Assembly (NCBI GenBank): GCA_900756575.1
Contig: CAAEKQ010000188.1
Location: 1 to 27,554 of the forward strand
Direction of reading: 5' to 3'
Length of the DNA: 27,554 nt
DNA from: an uncultured Oscillospiraceae bacterium
Lineage (GTDB): Bacteria > Bacillota > Clostridia > Oscillospirales > Oscillospiraceae
In this document: one piece after another, positions 1-6,913 of the stretch
How the letters are laid out: each line of letters opens with the position of its first letter
How positions within the stretch are numbered: the stretch's first letter is position 1
Notes under the pieces: model-generated
The model's input: only the letters and a program-made list of their open reading frames with translations
Database searches by the model: none
What the model was told of the DNA's origin: nothing
Made by a program: the position numbers and the translations under genes

Positions 1-1
1 A

Positions 2-454
2 AAAGCTGATGAGACGGGAAAAGTAACAATTGCAAACAATGGAGACAGCCTGTTTGCGATTGGTAACGTCAAGCTGCCTAAGGCTGTTACCACAGACAGC
101 ATTCAGTCTGCAAGTGAAGCAGGTGATGAGGCTGTTATTACGGCACTCAAGTCTGTGCTCTATACCGACGAGGAGCCCGAGGTATTCACCCCCGAGACCT
201 TTACGGCGAAGACCACGGTGACTCCGGTTGTCCGCAATAAGATGGTTACGCTGAAGGTCAATGTCTCCAGCGATGTGGCTTATATCACCGTCAACGGCGT
301 GAAGTATACTCGCACCGGCCTCCAGGGCCTGTTCCAGAAGACCCGTACCATCCGCGTGGTGAATACGGTTAAGAAGGGGCAGACGAAGACCTATGAAGTC
401 GTTGCCTATAACGCCGACGGCGTTGCCAGCGAGACAATTACCGTTACCGGTTAA
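2..454 (+). CDS. C-terminal part of a surface or secreted protein (5' end outside window)
   Basis: The frame is open from the first bases and ends at TAA 452-454, so only the last 150 residues are visible; any internal start (for example GTG at 155) is just a codon within the gene. The visible part is rich in Thr, Val, Asp and Asn. Its last 75 residues, with VAYITVNGVKY and YEVVAYNADGVAS, read like a beta-sandwich (Ig/FN3-like) domain of an extracellular protein. There is no sortase motif or membrane anchor at the C-terminus. It lies 18 bases upstream of the putative precursor gene, with only a ribosome binding site between them, so the two may share a transcript. I do not recognise the family, and the function is unknown. 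Confidence 0.75.
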   Translation, partial: KADETGKVTIANNGDSLFAIGNVKLPKAVTTDSIQSASEAGDEAVITALKSVLYTDEEPEVFTPETFTAKTTVTPVVRNKMVTLKVNVSSDVAYITVNGVKYTRTGLQGLFQKTRTIRVVNTVKKGQTKTYEVVAYNADGVASETITVTG

Positions 455-472
455 GGAAAGGAGGGTACAAAT

Positions 473-718
473 TTGAAAATCTATGAAAAACCCAAACTGA
501 TGGTACTCTCTGTTTCTGCCAATGATGCGCTTTGCGCTTGCGCGGCGACAGTAAGAAATGACCCCTTCTTTTCCCCATTCGATACGAACAATGACGGAAA
601 ACTTGATAGCGGAGAAATTGAAGCTTCGGGTTATTTCGGAAGTATTGATGAATGCCAAATTAAGTATGACAGATACTGCAAGCATACGCCAGATGGACTT
701 ACTTTATTCAACTCCTAA
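473..718 (+). CDS. Putative RiPP precursor peptide with an EF-hand-like calcium loop
   Basis: This is a short 81-residue protein starting at TTG 473, behind a strong GGAAAGGAGGG site at 455-465. The N-terminus (MKIYEKPKLMVLSVSAND) has no signal peptide and resembles the KxYxKPxL leaders of clostridial peptides next to radical SAM enzymes. A C-A-C motif follows (C21, C23). Residues 37-48 form a complete EF-hand/dockerin-type loop: D37, N39, D41, G42, L44, D45 and E48. Two more cysteines are at 61 and 69. It stands directly before HPr-kinase-like, radical SAM, exporter, peptidase and PqqD genes, and a hairpin follows its stop. I infer a modified, exported peptide. The modification and cleavage sites are unknown, and it could instead be an unmodified small calcium-binding protein. 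Confidence 0.7.
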   Translation: MKIYEKPKLMVLSVSANDALCACAATVRNDPFFSPFDTNNDGKLDSGEIEASGYFGSIDECQIKYDRYCKHTPDGLTLFNS

Positions 719-727
719 CCCCTAACC

Positions 728-759
728 AAGCGCCCATACCCCTGCGGGTGTGGGCGCTT
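728..759 (+). terminator. Hairpin between precursor and biosynthetic genes (attenuator-like)
   Basis: A 14-bp stem (728-741 with 746-759; one G-U wobble) closes a CTGC loop only 9 bases after the precursor stop. A short pyrimidine run (CTTTCC) follows instead of a long T tract. Such a hairpin can let most transcripts stop after the precursor while some read through into the downstream enzymes, as in other RiPP operons. It could also simply stabilise the precursor mRNA. Confidence 0.65.
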
Positions 760-778
760 CTTTCCACAAAGGATTTTT

Positions 779-1648
779 ATGGATTACTACTACAATTTCT
801 GCGGCGTTCCGTTTCGAATTGCCGCGCCGGAAGTCCTGTGGGAGGACAGCGACAGCCCAAAGTTCCGCTGCGCCCCCTGCGCTCCGGCCATTACCATCGA
901 AATTACCTCCGCCCCCCAGCTGCCAACCATGACCGGCCGGTTCCTCGGGCACCGCGGAGAGAAATATATTTGGCGGGACGGCAGTACCGTAACCCGCCTG
1001 ACCCAGGATGTTTTCCGCTCCCAACCCCATATGCTGTGCACCTACGACCTAAACAGTCCGGGATTGGTTCGCTGCATTGCCCGGGAGGAGGATTGGCGCT
1101 GGGCAACACGCTCCCAATTCCTCTGGCCCGGGGTATCCCTGCCGCAGCTGCTGCTCCACCACGATACGCTGACCTTCCACGCATCCTACGTGGCACACCA
1201 GGGCTGGGGCATCCTGTTTACTGCGCCCAGCCAGACCGGCAAGTCTACCCAGGCATCCCTTTGGGAAAAACATCGTGGTGCGCGGGTTTTGAACGGCGAT
1301 AAAGCGGCAGTGCGGCTGGGGGAGAGACCCATGGTGCATGGTATGCCCTTTTCCGGCACCAGCGGCATCTGCGAAAACGTCTCCATGCCCCTGGGCTGCA
1401 TCGTGGTATTGTCCCAGGCAAAGGAAAATACCGTTCGCCGCCTGGGCGCGCAGGAAGCGCTGTCTCTTTTGAGTCCCAACGTGTTTTCCGACCAGCTCAT
1501 TTCGGAGGAATGGCAGAAATCGCTGCTCCTGCTGCTGGATTTCATGGCGGCGGTGCCCATTTATGCACTGGCCTGCACCCCGGATGCCCGTGCGGTGGAG
1601 GTACTGGAGGCAGCAATGGCCCGGGATGGGCTGCAATTTTCACACTAG
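779..1648 (+). CDS. HPr kinase/phosphorylase-like P-loop protein of a peptide-modification locus
   Basis: The protein has 289 residues, with its ATG behind AAAGGA. A Walker A loop (APSQTGKST, about residues 149-157) and a following VLNGDK motif (D174) match the C-terminal kinase fold of HPr kinase. The preceding segment, about residues 125-148, also fits this fold. The N-terminal 120 residues are not those of classical HprK. HPr-kinase-like proteins are known accessory enzymes of lasso-peptide and other RiPP clusters, where some phosphorylate the precursor. Placement after the precursor and 9 bases before the radical SAM gene argues for that role rather than carbon control. The substrate is an inference. 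It ends at TAG 1646-1648, showing that TAG is an ordinary stop in this genome. Confidence 0.8.
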   Translation: MDYYYNFCGVPFRIAAPEVLWEDSDSPKFRCAPCAPAITIEITSAPQLPTMTGRFLGHRGEKYIWRDGSTVTRLTQDVFRSQPHMLCTYDLNSPGLVRCIAREEDWRWATRSQFLWPGVSLPQLLLHHDTLTFHASYVAHQGWGILFTAPSQTGKSTQASLWEKHRGARVLNGDKAAVRLGERPMVHGMPFSGTSGICENVSMPLGCIVVLSQAKENTVRRLGAQEALSLLSPNVFSDQLISEEWQKSLLLLLDFMAAVPIYALACTPDARAVEVLEAAMARDGLQFSH

Positions 1649-1657
1649 GAGGCGCTT

Positions 1658-2770
1658 ATGAACGCGTATCAGGCATACAGAGAGCTCCTTTTCGCGCGGG
1701 CGGACACCCAGGGAATCCCACTGTCGGGCACCTTTGAGCTGACGCCCCGCTGCAATTTTAACTGCAAAATGTGCTACATCCACCGGTCGGAGCAGGACGC
1801 GCTGGCACTGGCTGGAGAAAAATCCGCAGCGCAGTGGCTGAGCTTGGCGGAGGAATGCTGTAAACAGGGCACCCTGCTTCTGCTGCTTACCGGCGGCGAA
1901 CCGCTGGTACGGAAGGATTTTCAGGAAATCTACACCGGCTGTCGGAAAATGGGGCTGATGATCTCCATCAATTCCAACGGCTCGCTGATTCAGGACGATA
2001 TGCTGGACTTTTTGGCGGCGGATCCCCCGTCTCGGGTCAACATTACGTTATATGGCGCGTCCCCGGAGACCTATGGGGCCCTCTGCGGCAACCCGGATGC
2101 GTATTTCAAAACCGTCCGTGCCATTGAGAATCTGCAAAGTGCGGGAATCCTAGTGAAGCTGAACTTCTCCGTGACCCCCTATAACCAGCAGGATGCCCAG
2201 GCGGTATACGATTTTGCCAAGGAGCACGGACTGCCGCTTCAGGCAGCCAGCTATATGTTCCCGCCGGTTCGGGCCTGTGAGCATGGGACGTTCTGCGCCG
2301 ATCGCCTTTCACCGGTTCAGGCGGCGGAGGAAAAGGTCCGCTATGATCGCTCGCGGTTTACTGCGGAAGAATTGAAGGAGCGGTGGACGGGCCTGTTGTC
2401 CGGCAACAAGGTGCCCGATCCGGACAATGAATGCCAGGAGCTTCCTACGCAAAAGCTCCGCTGTCGTGCGGGCAGCAGCACCTTTTGGGTCACCTGGGAT
2501 CATCAGCTTCGGCCCTGCGGCATGATGACCGAGCCCACGGTAAGCCTGGATGGCACCTCCTTTGCCGAGTGCTGGCAGCAGATTCACCGGATGCGGGAGG
2601 ACATTATGGTTCCGGGCAAATGCACCGCCTGTCCGGTGGGAAATGCCTGCGACCAGTGCGCGGCGGTGTGCTATGCCGAAAGCGGCCTCTACACGGAGGC
2701 ACCGGAGTTTATGTGCCAGCTTACCAGAGCATATCTTGACATCATTCGACAGAATCTTGATGAAATGTAA
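1658..2770 (+). CDS. Radical SAM/SPASM-type peptide maturase
   Basis: The 370-residue protein starts at ATG 1658 with AGGAGG just upstream. C32, C36 and C39 (CNFNCKMC) form the CX3CX2C site for the SAM-cleaving 4Fe-4S cluster, and LTGGEP (about 78-82) is the SAM-binding GGE motif. The C-terminus holds a cysteine set typical of SPASM auxiliary clusters: C269, C287, C322, C325, C331, C334, C338 and C353. Enzymes of this architecture install thioether, C-C or epimer modifications on RiPP precursors or mature other proteins. With the precursor-like gene, PqqD protein and exporter nearby, the small EF-hand peptide is the obvious candidate substrate. The reaction cannot be read from the sequence. 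Confidence 0.88.
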   Translation: MNAYQAYRELLFARADTQGIPLSGTFELTPRCNFNCKMCYIHRSEQDALALAGEKSAAQWLSLAEECCKQGTLLLLLTGGEPLVRKDFQEIYTGCRKMGLMISINSNGSLIQDDMLDFLAADPPSRVNITLYGASPETYGALCGNPDAYFKTVRAIENLQSAGILVKLNFSVTPYNQQDAQAVYDFAKEHGLPLQAASYMFPPVRACEHGTFCADRLSPVQAAEEKVRYDRSRFTAEELKERWTGLLSGNKVPDPDNECQELPTQKLRCRAGSSTFWVTWDHQLRPCGMMTEPTVSLDGTSFAECWQQIHRMREDIMVPGKCTACPVGNACDQCAAVCYAESGLYTEAPEFMCQLTRAYLDIIRQNLDEM

Positions 2771-2799
2771 AATTATGCAATCGACATTTTGCGAAAACA

Positions 2800-2829
2800 T
2801 TGACAGATAATTGAGACTTATGGTAGAAT
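2800..2829 (+). promoter_or_regulatory. Sigma-A type promoter for exporter operon
   Basis: TTGACA (2800-2805) and TAGAAT (2824-2829) are 18 bases apart, in an AT-rich gap between the radical SAM stop and the ABC transporter start. This gives the exporter, peptidase, PqqD and following EPS-regulation genes their own start of transcription. Confidence 0.7.
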
Positions 2830-2864
2830 ACACAATTGGAGAATTATAAAAAGAGAGGCGGCTG

Positions 2865-4589
2865 GTGCGCTTGGATACCCTGCGAAAAATACGCATGAAG
2901 ATCAAATCCGGCGCGCTGCGGGAGTTCTGCCACGAGGCCAAATGGGTGTGGAGATACATCCGCCGCTACCGCCTGGCCGTAGGAATTTACATCCTGTTGG
3001 GATTGCTTTCTACCCTCATGGGGCTGGGCACCTCGGTGGCCTCCAAGTATCTCATTGACGCCGTGACCGGCTATAAAACCGGCGCCATTGGAACGGCTGC
3101 GGCGGCCATGGCGGGTATGCTGGTGCTGAGCATTGTGCTCCGAAGCGTCAGCAGCCTGGTTGGCGCGAAAAACAGCGTCTTCATCCATAATGAAATCCAG
3201 GCAGAGGTCTATGAGGCGGTGCTGCACACGGCATGGGAACCCCTGGAGGACTATCGGCCCGGTGATTTGCTCAGCCGCCTGACCTCCGATGTGGACACCG
3301 TGTCCGCCAGCGTCACCAGTTTTGCACCGGGGCTGATTTCCGGACTGGCACAGTTCTTTGGCGCGCTGATTATCATGTTCTATTTCGACCCCACCATGGC
3401 GCTGATTGCGCTGATTGCGGTGCCGGTTTCCGCGGTGCTGTCCCGGATGCTGGTGGGGCGGATGCGGGAGCACAACCGGCAGATGAAGGCCATTTCCAGC
3501 GATGTGATGTCTTTCTACGAGGATTCGTTGACCAATATCACCAGCATCAAGGCCTTCGACATCACCGGTCTGTTTTTCCGCAAAATGCGCCGTCTCCAGC
3601 AGCGCTATCAGGCGGAATATCTGGACTACAACCGCTTCTCTGTGCGCACATCGGTGTTTTTGTCGCTGGTGGGTACGGCGGTGTCCGCAGGCTGCTTCGG
3701 CTGGGGCGTCTACCGGCTGTGGAGCGACGCGATTACCTATGGCTCGATGACGATGTTTTTGCAGCTGGCATCTTCCCTGAGTTCGTCTTTTTCGGCGCTC
3801 ATCGGGCTGGTATCCTCCGCCATTTCCATCTCCACTTCGGCGGGGCGGATCATGGCGGTGGTGCAGCTGCCACAGGAGGATTGTGAGGAAGCGCTGCCGA
3901 TGGAGGAACTGAGCCACGCGGCGATTTCCATTGATCACGGGACGTTTTCCTATCAGAACGGCGAGCCGGTGCTGACGGATGCCTGCTTTTATGCGGAACC
4001 TGGGGAGTTGGTGGCATTGACCGGCCCCTCCGGCGAAGGAAAAACCACCATGCTTCGGCTGCTGCTGGGGCTGATTCGACCCCGGACGGGCACGGCGGAT
4101 TTGATTTGCGGCGATACCCGCTATCCCCTTTCTGCGAAGACCCGGGGGGCGTTTGCCTATGTGCCCCAGGGGAACAGTATGTTTGCCGGGACCATCCGGG
4201 AAAATCTGCTTTTGACCAATCCCCAGGCGGGAGAAGGACAGCTGGAGCAGGTGCTTCGGACGGCCTGCGCCTATGATTTCGTTATGGAGTTGCCCGGCAG
4301 GCTGGATTATGCCGTGGGCGGCCATGGGAAGGGCCTGTCCGAGGGGCAGGCCCAGCGGCTTGCCATCGCCCGGGCGCTGCTTCGGGGCGCGCCGATCCTG
4401 CTATTGGATGAGGCCACCTCTGCATTGGACGAGGAGACGGAACATCAGCTGCTCCAAAATCTGATGGACAGCGGACTGGTACATACCTGCATTTTCGTCA
4501 CCCATCGACCCGCCGCCACCACCATTTGCCACCGCCGCTATCGGGTGGCAGAGGGCACGGTACGGGAGGAAGCACCATGCAGCGAGTAG
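2865..4589 (+). CDS. ABC exporter, fused membrane and ATPase domains (peptide export candidate)
   Basis: The 574-residue protein starts at GTG 2865 behind AGAGAGG. Residues about 30-320 carry several hydrophobic helices of a type I ABC exporter membrane domain. The ATPase domain has Walker A GPSGEGKTT (about 387-395), signature LSEGQAQR (about 491-498) and Walker B ILLLDEATS (about 511-519). There is no N-terminal C39 peptidase, so any leader removal must come from another enzyme, plausibly the S26-type peptidase encoded next. One fused half-transporter would act as a homodimer. Its stop overlaps the peptidase start by 13 bases, implying coupled translation. Export of the 473-718 peptide is an inference from location. 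Confidence 0.88.
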   Translation: MRLDTLRKIRMKIKSGALREFCHEAKWVWRYIRRYRLAVGIYILLGLLSTLMGLGTSVASKYLIDAVTGYKTGAIGTAAAAMAGMLVLSIVLRSVSSLVGAKNSVFIHNEIQAEVYEAVLHTAWEPLEDYRPGDLLSRLTSDVDTVSASVTSFAPGLISGLAQFFGALIIMFYFDPTMALIALIAVPVSAVLSRMLVGRMREHNRQMKAISSDVMSFYEDSLTNITSIKAFDITGLFFRKMRRLQQRYQAEYLDYNRFSVRTSVFLSLVGTAVSAGCFGWGVYRLWSDAITYGSMTMFLQLASSLSSSFSALIGLVSSAISISTSAGRIMAVVQLPQEDCEEALPMEELSHAAISIDHGTFSYQNGEPVLTDACFYAEPGELVALTGPSGEGKTTMLRLLLGLIRPRTGTADLICGDTRYPLSAKTRGAFAYVPQGNSMFAGTIRENLLLTNPQAGEGQLEQVLRTACAYDFVMELPGRLDYAVGGHGKGLSEGQAQRLAIARALLRGAPILLLDEATSALDEETEHQLLQNLMDSGLVHTCIFVTHRPAATTICHRRYRVAEGTVREEAPCSE

Positions 4590-5044
4590 AGAAAACCGTA
4601 GACACGGGGCTGCTGCTGGAAGAATACCGGACGCTGCTTGAAACCGTCGATCAGCTGCCCCTGACCATCACCGGCAGCAGCATGACGCCGTTTCTGGCGC
4701 CGGGGCGGGACAGCGTGATGCTGACCAAGCCCAGGCGGCCCCTTCAATGCGGCGATATGGTGCTGTACCGGCGGGAAAACGGCGCTTATGTGCTCCACCG
4801 GATTTTGCGGAAGGAGCAAGACGGCACGTTTTCCATCATCGGCGACGGCCAAACAGACATCGAAACCGGAATTCGGGAAGATCAAATTTTCGCGGTGGTG
4901 CAATCCGCCACCCGGAAGGGAAAACGGCAGGAACCCGGCTGCTTTTGGTGGGAGTTCTTCGCCCACGTTTGGATTCATTTGATTCCGCTGCGGCCGCTGC
5001 TGCGCCGCATCTATGCCGGCGGAATGAGGAGGAAGTCAACATGA
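4577..5044 (+). CDS. S26-type signal peptidase-like protein
   Basis: The 155-residue protein starts at ATG 4577 behind GGGAGGA, inside the 3' end of the ABC gene. GSSMTPFL (about 33-40) holds the likely nucleophile S35. VLHRI (72-76) has histidine H74 where bacterial signal peptidase I has lysine, as in SipW/ER-type (Ser-His) signal peptidases. IIGDGQTD (88-94) matches the conserved GD-box. A hydrophobic segment near residues 124-142 could anchor it at the C-terminus. No N-terminal membrane helix is seen. It may cleave the exported peptide or a partner surface protein, because the adjacent ABC exporter has no protease domain. The family call is firm; the substrate is inferred. Confidence 0.82.
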   Translation: MQRVEKTVDTGLLLEEYRTLLETVDQLPLTITGSSMTPFLAPGRDSVMLTKPRRPLQCGDMVLYRRENGAYVLHRILRKEQDGTFSIIGDGQTDIETGIREDQIFAVVQSATRKGKRQEPGCFWWEFFAHVWIHLIPLRPLLRRIYAGGMRRKST

Positions 5045-5316
5045 AGGTTTCAAAGGACTTTATCCTGCGAGAGATTGCAGGGGAGTATATTCTGGTGCCT
5101 ACCGGTGCCAGCGCGGCGAAAATCAACGGCCTGATTACCATGAACGAGCTGGGCTGCTTTGTTTTCAAGACCCTCCAGGAAGAATGCACCCTGGATGTAC
5201 TGGTGGATGCCATTGTGGCGGAATACGATGTAGACCGGGCGACGGCCCAGGCGGATGCCCAGGAATTTCTGGAGCAGCTGCGGGAGATCGGCGGCCTGGA
5301 CAAAGCGGATGATTGA
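5041..5316 (+). CDS. PqqD-family peptide-binding protein (RiPP recognition element)
   Basis: A 91-residue protein whose ATG overlaps the preceding stop (ATGA). It has the layout of PqqD-type winged-helix proteins: an N-terminal strand pair (FILREIAGEYILVPTG), then NELGCFVFKTLQEECT, followed by helices and a basic-acidic tail. PqqD-type domains bind the leader of a RiPP precursor and present it to a radical SAM enzyme. A free-standing copy in the same locus as a SPASM enzyme and a short leader-bearing peptide is the strongest support for a RiPP pathway here. Its last 8 bases overlap the CpsB-like phosphatase gene. Confidence 0.85.
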   Translation: MKVSKDFILREIAGEYILVPTGASAAKINGLITMNELGCFVFKTLQEECTLDVLVDAIVAEYDVDRATAQADAQEFLEQLREIGGLDKADD

Positions 5317-6055
5317 CATCCATCTGCACATCCTGCCCGGGGTGGATGACGGCTCCCCATCCATGGAGTCGTCCATGGAAATGGCGCAGTTGGCATTGGA
5401 AAGCGGCGTTAAAAGCGTAATTGCAACGCCCCACTGCAACCTGCCGGATACCATTTGCCTGAATGCCAGACAGATGCAGGGGCAGGTGCAGCGGTTCCGG
5501 GAAGCACTCCGTCAGGCGGAAATCCCCCTCAAGGTATACGGGGGTATGGAGATTTTCGGAACACCCCAGACGGCCCAGCGCCTGCAAAGTGGGCAGCTGT
5601 GCACCCTGGCAGGCTCCCGCTATCCGCTCATTGAGTTCCCGTTTGTGGACTATGGCCGGGAGGCAACGGAGATTTTGGATTCCGTGCTGCGCCTGGGACT
5701 GCGGCCCATTGTGGCCCATCCCGAGCGGTATCGCTTTACCCAGTCTGAGCCAAGACTGCTGAATGTATGGGTGGAGATGGGCTGCTTGCTGCAAATCAAC
5801 CGGGGCAGCTTATTCGGGCGCTTTGGCAGACACGCCGAGGCATTGGCCCATGGCCTAATGGAGCGTAATTTCGTCTCCTTCGTGGCCAGCGATGCCCATT
5901 CGCCTACGGCTCGAACCCCGTGGCTTCGGGATGTGGCGGAATTTCTGCTCCGGGAATATCCCAAGGAGCTGGCGTGGGCGCTGCTGGAGGAAAATCCCAG
6001 GCGGGTGCTGGAAAACCAAGAAATCGTAACAGACGAACCAATCTGGTTTGAATAG
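5309..6055 (+). CDS. cpsB: CpsB/CapC-type tyrosine-protein phosphatase (PHP fold)
   Basis: The 248-residue protein starts at ATG 5309; an upstream in-frame start would lie deep inside pqqD. Metal-binding motifs of PHP phosphotyrosine phosphatases are visible: MIDIHLHILPGVDDGS at the N-terminus, GMEIF in the middle, AHPERY, QINRGSLFG and ASDAHS. In encapsulated Firmicutes the enzyme removes phosphate from the tyrosine tail of the CpsD kinase. Two kinases with such tails are encoded just downstream. Overlap with pqqD puts it on the exporter transcript. Confidence 0.9.
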   Translation: MIDIHLHILPGVDDGSPSMESSMEMAQLALESGVKSVIATPHCNLPDTICLNARQMQGQVQRFREALRQAEIPLKVYGGMEIFGTPQTAQRLQSGQLCTLAGSRYPLIEFPFVDYGREATEILDSVLRLGLRPIVAHPERYRFTQSEPRLLNVWVEMGCLLQINRGSLFGRFGRHAEALAHGLMERNFVSFVASDAHSPTARTPWLRDVAEFLLREYPKELAWALLEENPRRVLENQEIVTDEPIWFE

Positions 6056-6067
6056 GAGAAATGTAAC

Positions 6068-6910
6068 GTGCGAAAAAAGGGAAAATGGCTTCTTTTACTG
6101 CTGGTGCTGCTCTGCTGTGGCGGATTTGCGGCCTATCAGCTGATTTGGAACCAGGCCTATGACCGGGTGCCGCCGAAGATCACGATGGATTCGGATGAGA
6201 TAACGGTGTCGGTGTCCGATTCGGAGGAACAGCTGCTCCAGGGGGTCACGGCAACGGAGGCCCGGGACGGCGATGTGACAAACTCTTTGGTGGTGGAAGC
6301 CGTCCGGGGCGTTGTGGCCAATCAGGAGTTTACCGTGACCTATGCGGCTTTTGACGGCGCGGGAAACGTGGCAAAGGCCCAGCGCACGGTACACTATTCC
6401 GATTATGTCAGCCCGAAGTTCAACCTGACGGGGCCGCTGCTGTTTCGCTCCGGCACGTCGCTGGACATCTTCTCGGTGCTGGAGGCGGAGGACGTGTTTG
6501 ACGGAGATCTGACGGATCACATCAAGGCGACCCTCACCGGCGGCGGGCAGCAGATCAGCGATCCCGGCGACTATACCGTGGAATTCCGGGTGACCAATTC
6601 CCTGGGAGATACAGCCTATCTGGAAGCGCCCATCCGTGTGGTGGCCCCGGAAAGCAGCAACGCCGATGTGACCCTGACGGATTATCTTGTTTACTGCGCC
6701 AAGGGCGACAAGTTCCAGCCCAAGGAGTATTTACAGTCCATGAAGGCGGGCAGCGAAACCGTTGCCCTGGGCCGGTATGACCAGGACGTCTACATTGATA
6801 TCAATTCCAATGTGGATACCGACACCCCGGGCACCTACTGCGTGGACTATACCATTACGTACGGAACCTACACCGGAATGTCGCGGCTGATCGTGGTTGT
6901 GGAGGATTGA
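6068..6910 (+). CDS. Membrane-anchored protein with DUF5011/Ig-like domains
   Basis: The 280-residue protein starts at GTG 6068 behind AGGAGA. Residues 7-24 are a strongly hydrophobic helix (signal anchor). The rest is extracellular beta-rich sequence. ARDGDVTNSL and DVFDGDLTDHI are the DGD-T marks of DUF5011/Cry22-type Ig-like domains, present at least twice (about 40-110 and 120-190), with a third related stretch at 195-280. Such domains occur in surface adhesins and cell-wall proteins. Between the phosphatase and the chain-length/kinase genes it may take part in polymer attachment or sensing, but nothing in the sequence shows which. Confidence 0.75.
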   Translation: MRKKGKWLLLLLVLLCCGGFAAYQLIWNQAYDRVPPKITMDSDEITVSVSDSEEQLLQGVTATEARDGDVTNSLVVEAVRGVVANQEFTVTYAAFDGAGNVAKAQRTVHYSDYVSPKFNLTGPLLFRSGTSLDIFSVLEAEDVFDGDLTDHIKATLTGGGQQISDPGDYTVEFRVTNSLGDTAYLEAPIRVVAPESSNADVTLTDYLVYCAKGDKFQPKEYLQSMKAGSETVALGRYDQDVYIDINSNVDTDTPGTYCVDYTITYGTYTGMSRLIVVVED

Positions 6911-6913
6911 TGC

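Noticed and set aside
2844..4325. A 493-codon minus-strand frame opposite the ABC exporter
   Set aside because: Shadow of the exporter gene: low-complexity His/Gln/Arg composition and no family motifs.
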